From an uncultured Faecalibacterium sp. (GTDB taxonomy: Bacteria; Bacillota; Clostridia; Oscillospirales; Ruminococcaceae), in NCBI GenBank assembly GCA_900765105.1, contig CAAFQM010000126.1, positions 1 to 64,000 on the forward strand: 64,000 bases of DNA, in the 5' to 3' direction. This document shows positions 17,678 through 25,731 of the stretch, in pieces. Position numbers and translations under genes: made by a program. Below the pieces are notes generated by a model. That model did not search any database, was not told the DNA's origin, and saw only the letters and a list, made by a program, of their open reading frames with translations. Every line of letters begins with the position of its first letter. Positions within the stretch are counted from its first letter, which is position 1.

Positions 17678-17696
17678 GTGCTGGTTTTTCCAGCAC
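17678..17696 (+). promoter_or_regulatory. Hairpin in the 5' leader of the SCIFF gene
   Basis: GTGCTGG and CCAGCAC form a perfect 7-bp stem with a T5 loop, starting about 10 nt after the predicted transcription start. No T run follows, so it is more likely an RNA-stabilising 5' hairpin or a binding site than a terminator. Confidence 0.55.
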
Positions 17697-17730
17697 GGTG
17701 AATTTTTGAGTGTTAGAGAGGTTTTCTATT

Positions 17731-17877
17731 ATGGAACGTATCAAGACCATTGCTACTCGTGACCTGACCAAGAGCGTCAAGACCGGCGGTTGCGGCGAGT
17801 GCCAGACTTCCTGCCAGTCCGCTTGCAAGACCTCCTGCGGCGTGGCTAACCAGCAGTGCGAGAACAGCAACAAGTAA
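17731..17877 (+). CDS. scfA: SCIFF ranthipeptide precursor (six cysteines in forty-five residues)
   Basis: A 48-residue peptide with an N-terminal leader (MERIKTIATRDLTKSVKTGG) and a C-terminal core carrying six cysteines (positions 21, 24, 28, 32, 36, 43) spaced by small and polar residues. This is the SCIFF family, nearly universal in Clostridia, whose cysteines are linked by a radical SAM enzyme to gamma-carbons of partner residues. The start has AGAGAGG upstream. It is followed by a terminator and, 67 bp after its stop, by its maturase. The strong promoter plus internal terminator suggest that the peptide is made in excess over the enzyme. Its biological role is not established. Confidence 0.95.
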   Translation: MERIKTIATRDLTKSVKTGGCGECQTSCQSACKTSCGVANQQCENSNK

Positions 17878-17891
17878 TTTCTGCAAACCCT

Positions 17892-17920
17892 ATGCCGCCT
17901 TTGCCGGGCGGCATTTTTTT
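17892..17920 (+). terminator. Partial terminator between scfA and scfB
   Basis: ATGCCGCC and GGGCGGCAT pair around a 6-nt loop and are followed by T7. Because the maturase gene has no clear promoter of its own, this probably lowers rather than abolishes transcription into scfB. Confidence 0.85.
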
Positions 17921-17944
17921 GTGTAATTTGGAATGGAGAGTAAA

Positions 17945-19396
17945 ATGGTACATCAGTATCAATTGAACGGCTATAACATCGTGCTGGATACCTGCAGCGG
18001 TTCGGTACATGTGGTGGACGATGTGGCGTATGACGTCATCGCCATGTATCCGGAGCACACCGCAGACGAGATCGTTGCAGCCATGATGGCAAAGTACGGC
18101 GACCGTGAGGATGTGACCGAAGAGGATCTGCGCCAGTGCATCGAGGATGTTACCGCCCTGAAGGAAGCCGGAAAGCTCTGGACCCCGGACGTTTACCGGG
18201 ATATGGCCTTCGATTTCAAGAATCGCAACACCGTGGTCAAGGCTCTGTGCCTGCATGTGGCGCACACCTGCAACCTGAATTGCAATTACTGCTTTGCTTC
18301 GCAGGGCCGCTATCAGGGCGACCGCGCCCTCATGAGCTTTGAAGTGGGCAAGCGCGCCATGGATTTCCTCATTGAGAACTCCGGCACGCGTCGTAATCTG
18401 GAAGTGGACTTCTTCGGCGGCGAACCGCTGATGAACTTCGATATGGTCAAGAAGCTGGTGGCCTACTGCCGTGAACAGGAGAAGATCCACAACAAGAACT
18501 TCCGCTTCACCATGACAACCAACGGCATGCTGATCGACGATGATGTGATCGATTTCTGCAACAAGGAATGCCACAATGTCGTGCTGAGTCTGGACGGCCG
18601 CAAGGAAGTGAACGACCGCTTTCGCAAGGACTACGCGGGCCATGGCAGCTACGATACCATCGTGCCCAAGTTCCAGGAATTTGTGAAGAAGCGTGGTGAC
18701 AAGGGCTATTACATGCGCGGCACCTATACCCACTATAACACCGACTTCACCAACGACATCTTCCACATGGCAGACCTCGGCTTTACTGAGCTGAGCATGG
18801 AACCGGTGGTGTCCAAGCCCGGCGATCCCAGCGCTCTGACCGAGGAAGATCTGCCCATCCTGAAGGAGCAGTACGAGATCCTCGCCAAAGAGATGATCAA
18901 GCGTGACCGCGAGGGCCGCGGCTTTACCTTCTACCATTATATGATCGACCTGACCGGCGGCCCCTGCATCTACAAGCGTATCTCCGGCTGCGGTTCCGGC
19001 ACCGAGTACATGGCTGTGACCCCCTGGGGCGATCTGTATCCCTGCCACCAGTTCGTGGGCGACCCGAAGTATCTGATGGGCGACATCTGGAAGGGCGTCA
19101 CCAACACGGAAGTGCGCGATAAGTTCAAGCACTGCAACGCTTACGCCCGTAAGGAGTGCCAGGACTGCTGGGCAAAGCTTTACTGCTCCGGCGGCTGTGC
19201 AGCCAACTCCTACCATGCCACCGGCGACATCACCGGCGTGTATGAGTACGGTTGCGAGCTTTTCCGTAAGCGCATGGAGTGCGCCATCATGATCAAGGTA
19301 GCCGAAAATCAGGAGCTGGCCGCACAGGGCATCGAGGTGCCCATTGAGCTGGGCAGCACCTGCAACGCCTGCGCCGACGGCGAAGCCTGCGAATGA
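17945..19396 (+). CDS. scfB: SCIFF radical SAM maturase
   Basis: This enzyme installs thioether bridges in the SCIFF peptide. The 483-residue protein has an N-terminal peptide-recognition region (about 1-95), a radical SAM core with CNLNCNYC (C109, C113, C116) and the SFEVG and FFGGEP segments. A cysteine-rich SPASM/twitch C-terminus follows (about 340-480, including CQDCWAKLYCSGGC and a final CNACADGEACE). Auxiliary iron-sulfur clusters are expected there. The ATG at 17945 was chosen over 17933 because GGAGAG lies four bases before it. The stop overlaps the next start in ATGA, so it is translationally coupled to the decarboxylase-family gene. Confidence 0.95.
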   Translation: MVHQYQLNGYNIVLDTCSGSVHVVDDVAYDVIAMYPEHTADEIVAAMMAKYGDREDVTEEDLRQCIEDVTALKEAGKLWTPDVYRDMAFDFKNRNTVVKALCLHVAHTCNLNCNYCFASQGRYQGDRALMSFEVGKRAMDFLIENSGTRRNLEVDFFGGEPLMNFDMVKKLVAYCREQEKIHNKNFRFTMTTNGMLIDDDVIDFCNKECHNVVLSLDGRKEVNDRFRKDYAGHGSYDTIVPKFQEFVKKRGDKGYYMRGTYTHYNTDFTNDIFHMADLGFTELSMEPVVSKPGDPSALTEEDLPILKEQYEILAKEMIKRDREGRGFTFYHYMIDLTGGPCIYKRISGCGSGTEYMAVTPWGDLYPCHQFVGDPKYLMGDIWKGVTNTEVRDKFKHCNAYARKECQDCWAKLYCSGGCAANSYHATGDITGVYEYGCELFRKRMECAIMIKVAENQELAAQGIEVPIELGSTCNACADGEACE

Positions 19397-20811
19397 GCGT
19401 GACTACGCCCATTGTGGACTTTGTGCGCCGCTATGCGCAGTCCGGGACCTCCCGGCTGCATATGCCCGGCCACAAGGGACAGAAGATTCTGGGCTTTGAA
19501 CCGTGGGATATCACCGAGATCAGCGGTGCAGATGAGCTGTATGAAGCAGAGGGCATCATTGCAGAGAGCGAAGCCAACGCCACAAAGCTTTTCGGTACAG
19601 CGCATACTTTCTATAGTACAGAAGGCTCCTCGCAGTGTATCCGCGCCATGCTCTTTCTGGCGCTGCAGGCGGCTCCGAAGACCGGCGGTCGCCCGGTGCT
19701 GCTGGCAGCACGCAACGCCCACAAGGCGCTGCTCTATGCGGCGGCACTGCTGGATTTTGATATTCGGTGGCTCTGGCCTGCACAGAAAGACGCCGGGGCG
19801 CTGTGTAGCTGCCCTGTTTCTGCCGGGCAGCTGAAGCAGACACTTCAGGAAATGGAACAGCAGGGCAAAAAGCCCTTCGGCGTCTATGTCACCAGCCCGG
19901 ATTACCTCGGCGGGGTGCAGGATATCGCTGCGCTGGCCGGGGTCTGCAATGCGTCCGGGGTACCGCTTCTGGTGGACAACGCCCACGGTGCTTATCTGCG
20001 GTTTCTCCCGCAGGGGCCGGGGCATCCCATCGCGCTGGGCGCTGCCATGTGCTGCGATTCCGGCCACAAAACGCTGCCGGTGGTCACGGGCGGGGCATAC
20101 CTGCATCTGGGCGAAAACGCTCCGGTACAGGATGAAATTGCCGTGCGGAATGCGCTGGCGCTGTTTGGCTCCACCAGCCCGTCTTACCTGATTTTGCAGT
20201 CGCTGGATCAGTGCAACCGCATCCTTTCGGAAGGATATCCGCTGCGGCTGATGCAGTGCTGTGGGTATCTGACCCGGCTGCGCAGAGAGCTGAACGAAGC
20301 GGCTGCGGCAAAACATTGTCCCATGCCGCTGGTGCTGGAAAGCGAGCCGCTCAAAGTCACGCTGGACGCTGCGGCACTGGGCCTGCCCGGGCAGGAGCTG
20401 GCCGGGCGGCTGCGCGGCGCACAGATCGAGTGTGAGTATGCCGACCCGCGTTATGTGGTGCTGATGTTCACCCCGGAAAATCCTCCGCAGGATTTCGAAC
20501 GTCTGACAGCTGCCGTCCGCGGTATCGTGGAAAGTCTGTCCGGGCCAATACCGGAGCCGGAACAGACGGCAGAAGGATTCCGGGCGCTGGAACAGAGCCT
20601 TGCGACCCGCTGCAGCATCCGGCAGGCTGTATTTGCCCCACAGGAGATGATCCCGGCAGAGCAGGCAGAAGGATGCATCTGTGCCATGCCGACTGTTTCC
20701 TGCCCGCCGGCGATCCCAATTGTGGTCAGTGGTGAGGTTGTTTCGTCGGCAGCTGTGGAGCTGATGAAGCGGTACGGAATCAAAACCATCTCTGTTCTGC
20801 ACAAAAAATAA
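19393..20811 (+). CDS. Orn/Lys/Arg decarboxylase-family PLP enzyme (YaaO-like)
   Basis: This 472-residue fold type I PLP enzyme lacks the N-terminal wing domain of large inducible decarboxylases and resembles the shorter YaaO/SpeA type. Motifs are LHMPGHKG (22-29), the substrate loop DELYEAEG, the cofactor aspartate region DNAHGAY and the Schiff-base lysine in SGHKTLP near 221. The C-terminal domain is complete, with PPAIPIVVSGE. It may decarboxylate arginine or lysine to make polyamine precursors. The start overlaps the scfB stop by four bases, an arrangement that ties it to SCIFF expression. No other polyamine synthesis gene is adjacent. A terminator follows. Confidence 0.85.
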   Translation: MSVTTPIVDFVRRYAQSGTSRLHMPGHKGQKILGFEPWDITEISGADELYEAEGIIAESEANATKLFGTAHTFYSTEGSSQCIRAMLFLALQAAPKTGGRPVLLAARNAHKALLYAAALLDFDIRWLWPAQKDAGALCSCPVSAGQLKQTLQEMEQQGKKPFGVYVTSPDYLGGVQDIAALAGVCNASGVPLLVDNAHGAYLRFLPQGPGHPIALGAAMCCDSGHKTLPVVTGGAYLHLGENAPVQDEIAVRNALALFGSTSPSYLILQSLDQCNRILSEGYPLRLMQCCGYLTRLRRELNEAAAAKHCPMPLVLESEPLKVTLDAAALGLPGQELAGRLRGAQIECEYADPRYVVLMFTPENPPQDFERLTAAVRGIVESLSGPIPEPEQTAEGFRALEQSLATRCSIRQAVFAPQEMIPAEQAEGCICAMPTVSCPPAIPIVVSGEVVSSAAVELMKRYGIKTISVLHKK

Positions 20812-20820
20812 GCCTGTTTC

Positions 20821-20854
20821 AAGAGCGCGGTGCTTTCTGCACCGTGCTCTTTTG
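20821..20854 (+). terminator. Intrinsic terminator of the SCIFF operon
   Basis: AAGAGCGCGGTGC and GCACCGTGCTCTT pair (one mismatch or wobble) around a 5-nt loop, followed by TT. Confidence 0.85.
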
Positions 20855-20916
20855 CATATCCGCTTCATGCCGTGCATACCTTTTGATAGAAACGGACAGG
20901 GAAAGGGGTACACTGC

Positions 20917-22434
20917 ATGGGACTGAAGATTTTTCGGGATACATTGCCGCAGGCGGGGGCCGACTGCACGATAAAAGCTGAACTCCCGCTTGAGACCGAG
21001 ATCCTTATTTCAGACTATCTTCCTCCGGTGTTCAAGCTGGTCAAGTGCTTTGCGAAACCGGTCGTGCTGCAAAAGCAGCTGCAGCCCGGGCGGCTGACGC
21101 TGGAAGGCTATCTGCGCTGCATCGTATTTTATCAGGGTGAGGATGGAACTGGCCTTTGCCAGACAGAGCAGAAACTTCCTTTCACGAAGCAGCTGGAAAC
21201 CCCGGAAGCCGCATTCACTTCATGGACCGTTACCGCCGAGGGGCAGACCGAGTACCTCAACTGCCGGGCCGTGACGCCCCGACGCATTGAGGTGCGCGGC
21301 GCTTTCGGGATGATCGCTGCCCTTCATACTCAGAACAATTCTGAAATCATTACAGCACTGGCAGACGGAAACATTGAGCAGCGGCTGCAAACAGTCAGCG
21401 GCGTGCGCAGTGTCGCCGTGCTGGAAAAGCTGGTCACGGCAGAAGGTGAGCTGGTGTTTGCAAAGCCTCCGGCCGCGGTGCTGGATATCACAGGAACTGC
21501 AGCGGTGCGGGAGGTGAAACTACTGACCGGAAAAGCTGTGGTCAAAGGCGAGATCCGGGCATCGTGTGCATGGCGTGCCGAAGGGGAGACCACTCTGCAG
21601 AGTCAGACGGCATCTCTGCCGTTCCAGCAGGTCGTGGATCTGGACGGTATCGCAGAGGATTGCAAATGCCTGTGCGTTCTGGAACCGGTCGGCTTTTCTG
21701 TAACCGAAGGGGAACAGGACAGCAGCCAGCTGACCGCGAATGTGATGATGCATCTGCATGCATGGCGGCCGTTCCAGTTACAGACCGCAGCTGACGCATT
21801 CTCCACCCGCTATGAGACCAACCTCACTCCGCAGGAGCGGGCAGTGGATGATCTGGCCTGTCTGCTGAATGAGACTTCCTCTGCTACAGCAAACGGGCCA
21901 TTACCGGATGCGGGCGCACAGCTTCGGGCCTGTTTTGTTTCCTACGGACCGGTGCAGATCGACTGGCGGGACGGCAGGCCGGAGCTGACGGTACGGGCTG
22001 TGGCCACGGCGTTTGCCGAGAATAGCCTTGCGGAGTTGGAAAGCTACGAAAAGCCACTGGAACTGCGGTTCCCGCTTCCGGCAGAAGTGCCGCCGGAAAC
22101 ACAGCTTTTCCCGGAATGCTGGCTGAGCACGGAAAATGTCCAGTGCAGCTGCTCGGGCGGGACGCTGGAAGTAACGGTGACCGCCCGGGCGGAAGGTGCC
22201 GTCCTCTGCCGGAAAACATTTACCGCCATCGGAGAGATTTCCCTCGGCGAACCGCTGACCGCAGCAGACCCGGAGATTGCGCTGCGCATCTACTATGCGC
22301 AGGAAGGAGAAAAGCCCTTTGATATTGCCCGGCGGTTCCATGTTTCTCCGGCGCAGATGCTGGCGGCCAATGGGCTGGACGCTGGCACACAGGCTTTGCC
22401 GCAGGCACAGCACTTTCTGGTGCCCAGTGTGTAA
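20917..22434 (+). CDS. SipL-like SPOCS/LysM protein (DUF3794)
   Basis: A 505-residue protein with repeated SPOCS (DUF3794) modules (about 35-130, 150-265 and 310-440) and a C-terminal LysM domain (about 455-505, starting near IYYAQEGEKPFDIARRF and ending in FLVPSV). Architecture and length match SipL of Clostridioides difficile, which binds the coat ATPase SpoIVA through its LysM domain during spore coat assembly. There is no signal peptide. The RBS is weak (GAAAGGGG). The gene stands alone between terminators. In a lineage normally described as non-sporulating, retention points to sporulation in disguise or to a new envelope role. Confidence 0.82.
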   Translation: MGLKIFRDTLPQAGADCTIKAELPLETEILISDYLPPVFKLVKCFAKPVVLQKQLQPGRLTLEGYLRCIVFYQGEDGTGLCQTEQKLPFTKQLETPEAAFTSWTVTAEGQTEYLNCRAVTPRRIEVRGAFGMIAALHTQNNSEIITALADGNIEQRLQTVSGVRSVAVLEKLVTAEGELVFAKPPAAVLDITGTAAVREVKLLTGKAVVKGEIRASCAWRAEGETTLQSQTASLPFQQVVDLDGIAEDCKCLCVLEPVGFSVTEGEQDSSQLTANVMMHLHAWRPFQLQTAADAFSTRYETNLTPQERAVDDLACLLNETSSATANGPLPDAGAQLRACFVSYGPVQIDWRDGRPELTVRAVATAFAENSLAELESYEKPLELRFPLPAEVPPETQLFPECWLSTENVQCSCSGGTLEVTVTARAEGAVLCRKTFTAIGEISLGEPLTAADPEIALRIYYAQEGEKPFDIARRFHVSPAQMLAANGLDAGTQALPQAQHFLVPSV

Positions 22435-22443
22435 AATGACTGA

Positions 22444-22478
22444 AGAACGCTGCCATTTTCCGGCAGCGTTCTCCTTTT
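22444..22478 (+). terminator. Intrinsic terminator after the SipL-like gene
   Basis: GAACGCTGCC and GGCAGCGTTC pair perfectly around an 8-nt loop and are followed by CTCCTTTTT. Confidence 0.88.
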
Positions 22479-22573
22479 TGTCAGGGAAATAACCTGAAAA
22501 GCTCTTTCTTATCCAGCCGGAGCGGAGTATAATAGACTCTGGTGTTTGGAATAGGAAAGGAGCATCAGTCAAC

Positions 22574-23362
22574 ATGGAGACGGAATCAAAGTTTCTGGAT
22601 CCGGAACTTGTCAATGCGAAAAAACCGGTCTGGGCGTTCAGCCGTAAGACTTTCTGCGAGGGAATGCGCGACGGCGTGCCCATTGCGCTGGGTTATTTTG
22701 CAGTTTCGTTCTCGCTGGGCATTGCGGCCCGGCGGGCAGGATTCACCCCATTTCAGGGCTTCTTGGTCAGCCTGCTGAATAATGCTTCGGCCGGTGAGTA
22801 TGCGGCATTTGCCATTATCATGGCAAATGCAACCAATCTGGAAGTAGCAGTCATTACCCTGATCGCAAATGCACGCTATCTGCTCATGAGCTGTGCGCTG
22901 GCCCAGCGCTTTGCACCGGGCACCCCCTTCTGGCACAGGCTGGTCATCGGCTACGACGTAACGGATGAACTGTTCGGCATTACCATTGCACGGCCCGGCA
23001 GTCTGAACCCATATTATACTTACGGTGCCATTTTGCTGGCTGCTCCCGCATGGGCGACCGGTACGGCACTGGGCATCATTGCGGGCAACCTGCTGCCGCT
23101 GCGGGCAGTCAGTGCACTGAGCGTGGCGCTGTACGGCATGTTTCTGGCTATCATCATCCCGCCGGCCCGAAAGAACAAAGTCGTGGCGGCGCTGGTGGCC
23201 ATCAGCTTTGCGCTGAGCTTTGTGTGCAACTATCTGCCGGGCATCTCCGCGCTTTCGGAGGGCACCCGCACGATCCTGCTTACTGTGCTTATTTCCAGTG
23301 CAGCAGCGGTGCTTTTCCCGGTCAATACGGAGGAACAGGAGGCAGAACATGACCCACAATAA
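22574..23362 (+). CDS. azlC: AzlC family branched-chain amino acid exporter subunit
   Basis: A 262-residue integral membrane protein. After a cytoplasmic N-terminus of about 45 residues it shows the AzlC pattern: GMRDGVPIALGYFAVSFSLG near 32-51, the NASAGEYAAFAIIM segment and the YDVTDELFGI loop near 131. With AzlD it exports branched-chain amino acids or analogues such as 4-azaleucine. AAAGGAGC precedes the start and TATAAT at 22528-22533 is the likely -10. Its stop overlaps the azlD start by 14 bases. Confidence 0.9.
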   Translation: METESKFLDPELVNAKKPVWAFSRKTFCEGMRDGVPIALGYFAVSFSLGIAARRAGFTPFQGFLVSLLNNASAGEYAAFAIIMANATNLEVAVITLIANARYLLMSCALAQRFAPGTPFWHRLVIGYDVTDELFGITIARPGSLNPYYTYGAILLAAPAWATGTALGIIAGNLLPLRAVSALSVALYGMFLAIIIPPARKNKVVAALVAISFALSFVCNYLPGISALSEGTRTILLTVLISSAAAVLFPVNTEEQEAEHDPQ

Positions 23363-23654
23363 TTACATCTACATTGCGGTCATGGCGCTGGTATCCTATG
23401 CCATCCGCATCCTGCCGCTGACGCTGATCCGCAAGCCCATCAAAAACCGCTTTATCCAGTCGTTTCTGTACTATGTGCCCTATGTCACGCTGGCGGTCAT
23501 GACCTTCCCGGCCATTGTCAACGCGACCCAAAGCCCTGTGGCCGGTGCCATGGCACTGGTGGTGGGCATTGCTGCAGCGTGGTTCGGTGCCAGCCTGTTT
23601 CAGGTCTCGGTCGCCTGCTGCGCGGTGGTTTTTGTGCTGGAATTTTTTGTCTGA
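23349..23654 (+). CDS. azlD: AzlD family branched-chain amino acid exporter subunit
   Basis: A 101-residue membrane protein with about four hydrophobic segments, a conserved SYAIRILPL segment near 16-24 and a GxGIAAAW-like segment later. It is the small partner of AzlC. The start at 23349 follows GGAGG (in AACAGGAGGCAGAAC) and lies inside the end of azlC, giving translational coupling. An upstream in-frame extension to 23220 would run within azlC and has no RBS, so it was rejected. Confidence 0.9.
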   Translation: MTHNNYIYIAVMALVSYAIRILPLTLIRKPIKNRFIQSFLYYVPYVTLAVMTFPAIVNATQSPVAGAMALVVGIAAAWFGASLFQVSVACCAVVFVLEFFV

Positions 23655-23669
23655 CTCTTCGGCAAATGC

Positions 23670-23700
23670 TGCCCGGAAGCTGCGGTGCTCCCGGGCACTT
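23670..23700 (+). terminator. Terminator after azlCD
   Basis: TGCCCGG and CCGGGCA pair around a 14-nt loop, followed by CTTTT. Confidence 0.7.
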
Positions 23701-23736
23701 TTGCATATTTCCGCTTTTTAAAAAGGAGGCGTCTCT

Positions 23737-24582
23737 ATGAAAAAGATCCTCATCACCGGGGCGGGCGGATTCGTTGGCTCTCGGATTCTGCAGCAGTGGA
23801 ACCGGAACGATGCCCTGTACACGCTGCCCAAAGGCTTTTTCCGGACGGCTGGCGAAGCACAAATCATGGAGCAGGTGGAAAAAATCTGCCCGAATGTGAT
23901 CTTGCACACTGCAGCCATCTCGGACACCGGTTACTGTGCGCAGCACCCGGAAGAAGCTTACCGTGCAAACGTATTGCTTCCGGTCTGGCTGGCAAAAGCG
24001 GCCGCAAAGACCCGCGCAAAGCTGGTGGCCTTCAGCTCGGATCAGGTCTACGCAGGCGTTCAGGGGACCGGCCCGCTGCCGGAAACGCTGGAACTGACGC
24101 CCACCAATGTATATGGCTGCTATAAGCTGGAAGCAGAGCAGCGTGTGCTGCAGGTCTGCCCGGACTCCGTTCACCTCCGTGCCACATGGATGTACGACCT
24201 GCCCGGCTACGGCCTGCCCATCCGGGGCAATCTGCCACTGAATCTTCTGCACGCAGCGCTGAAAGGGGAAAGTGTGCGCTTTTCCCGCAACGATTTCCGC
24301 GGCGTGACGTATGTCCGGCAGGTGATCCGCAATCTGGAACCGGCACTCAGCCTGCCCGGCGGGGTATACAATTTCGGTAGCGGAAACGATACGGATATGG
24401 TGCGCACCGCGCAGCAATTTGCACAGGAAATGGGCATCTGTGCTCAGGTCGAAGAAGCAGACTGGTACCGTAACCTTGTAATGGACGGCACAAAGCTGAA
24501 ACATTCCGGCATTCATTTTGAAACAACGCAGCAGGGAATCCGGCGGTGCCTGCAGGACTACGGATTGGAGGGCGGCATATGA
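23737..24582 (+). CDS. RmlD-like NAD-dependent sugar-nucleotide reductase
   Basis: A 281-residue extended short-chain dehydrogenase with the N-terminal Rossmann motif TGAGGFVG (7-14) and the active-site YGCYK (YxxxK) near 127-131. Layout and length fit dTDP-4-dehydrorhamnose reductase (RmlD/RfbD), but no rmlA, B or C is adjacent and the substrate is uncertain. AAAAAGGAGG lies nine bases before the start. Its stop overlaps the start of the next gene (ATGA), so the two are co-translated. Confidence 0.75.
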   Translation: MKKILITGAGGFVGSRILQQWNRNDALYTLPKGFFRTAGEAQIMEQVEKICPNVILHTAAISDTGYCAQHPEEAYRANVLLPVWLAKAAAKTRAKLVAFSSDQVYAGVQGTGPLPETLELTPTNVYGCYKLEAEQRVLQVCPDSVHLRATWMYDLPGYGLPIRGNLPLNLLHAALKGESVRFSRNDFRGVTYVRQVIRNLEPALSLPGGVYNFGSGNDTDMVRTAQQFAQEMGICAQVEEADWYRNLVMDGTKLKHSGIHFETTQQGIRRCLQDYGLEGGI

Positions 24583-25445
24583 TTTATCTTGACGAGTTCC
24601 GTTTTCTGGATTCCGATGATGAATGGGATTATTTTAGGGATATGGAAAATGAAATGTCCTACGACTCCCTCTATCCATTCCAGATGTTTCCGAATATGGA
24701 ATGGTCCGACGTGATTTTTGATGCAGTTACGATCTTTTATGGCGGAAATGGTTCCGGTAAAAGCACGGCGCTGAACCTGATCGCAGAAAAGCTTCATCTG
24801 GCACGGGAGAGCAGCTATAATCACAGCGCGTTGTTTGACGACTATGTAGACCGGTGCGATGCTTCTGTGTTGCACAGGCTCCCGTCCGGCAGCCGCATCA
24901 TCACAAGCGATGATGTGTTTGATTATATGTTTGGCGTGCGCAATTTCAACGAAGGCGTCGACCGACGCAGGGACGAGCTTTTTCAGGAATATGCTTCGTA
25001 CAGCAATACGCCGCTCAGACTGCATAGCATGGATGACTACGAAGCGTTCAAGAAGGGAATGAAGGCCAGACGTTCTACCCGGACCGAATATGTCCGGCAG
25101 CGGGTCACGAACAATATCCGGACCCGTTCGAACGGAGAAAGTGCCCTGCAGTATTTTCAGCACCAGATCCGGTCTGATGCGCTTTATCTTCTGGACGAGC
25201 CGGAAAACAGCCTGAGTGCGGAAAAGCAGATCCTTCTGGCAGAATTTCTGGAGCAGTCTGCCCGTTTTTACGGCTGTCAACTGGTCATTGCGACCCATTC
25301 GCCCTTTCTGCTGGCGATGAAGGGTGCCCGCATTTATGATCTGGACACAGTCCCGGTGGACACTGCTGCATGGACGGAGCTGCCCAATGTCCGGATGTAT
25401 TATGATTTCTTTCAGAAACACCGGGATGAATTTGAAGAGGACTGA
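24579..25445 (+). CDS. AAA family ATPase (ABC-ATPase-like)
   Basis: A 288-residue soluble ATPase with Walker A GGNGSGKST near 55-63, a Walker B region LYLLDEPENSLS near 201 and a later histidine switch IATHSPF. The domain resembles the stand-alone AAA_21/SMC-like ATPases found in predicted conflict or toxin-antitoxin systems, but no nuclease or toxin partner is adjacent. The start at 24579 was chosen because GGAGG lies eight bases before and the start overlaps the preceding stop; the track-style extension to 24546 lacks an RBS. The function is unknown. Confidence 0.75.
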   Translation: MIYLDEFRFLDSDDEWDYFRDMENEMSYDSLYPFQMFPNMEWSDVIFDAVTIFYGGNGSGKSTALNLIAEKLHLARESSYNHSALFDDYVDRCDASVLHRLPSGSRIITSDDVFDYMFGVRNFNEGVDRRRDELFQEYASYSNTPLRLHSMDDYEAFKKGMKARRSTRTEYVRQRVTNNIRTRSNGESALQYFQHQIRSDALYLLDEPENSLSAEKQILLAEFLEQSARFYGCQLVIATHSPFLLAMKGARIYDLDTVPVDTAAWTELPNVRMYYDFFQKHRDEFEED

Positions 25446-25500
25446 ACCTGAAAATCTTCCGAAATTTCTGTATCGCACAAAAAACAGAGAAATGGATACA

Positions 25501-25573
25501 ACAAAGCAGGATGTTCTGTGCGGAAAATCCGCCGAAAGCGGAAGAAAAGGCGCGCAGAACACCCTGCTTTGTT
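25501..25573 (+). terminator. Long (22-bp) hairpin between the AAA ATPase and the NCS2 permease
   Basis: The arms ACAAAGCAGG...GTGCG and CGCGC...CCTGCTTTGT pair over 22 bp with one mismatch and one wobble, enclosing a small inner hairpin TCCGC/GCGGA. It is followed by TTTAT. It can terminate transcription but is larger than needed. Confidence 0.6.
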
Positions 25574-25638
25574 TATCTCCGAGCAGAAAATGCCCTCGGA
25601 ATACGAAGAATGGCCGTTCGTGGAAAAGTCATACTTAA

Positions 25639-25667
25639 TTTACAATAATTCTCAGTTTTGCTATAAT
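25639..25667 (+). promoter_or_regulatory. Promoter of the NCS2 permease gene
   Basis: TTTACA, a 17-bp spacer and TATAAT with a TG extension (TGCTATAAT). The -10 overlaps an in-frame ATG at 25666, so that ATG cannot be in the mRNA. Confidence 0.75.
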
Positions 25668-25731
25668 GAATCCGCTTTTCCAAAGCATCCGAAAATCTAA
25701 ATTGTGTCAAAATCTGAGGAGAGTGGATCGT

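Noticed and set aside
17678..17696. Terminator before scfA
   Set aside because: The hairpin has no following T run, and scfA would not be expressed from the strong promoter if it terminated there.
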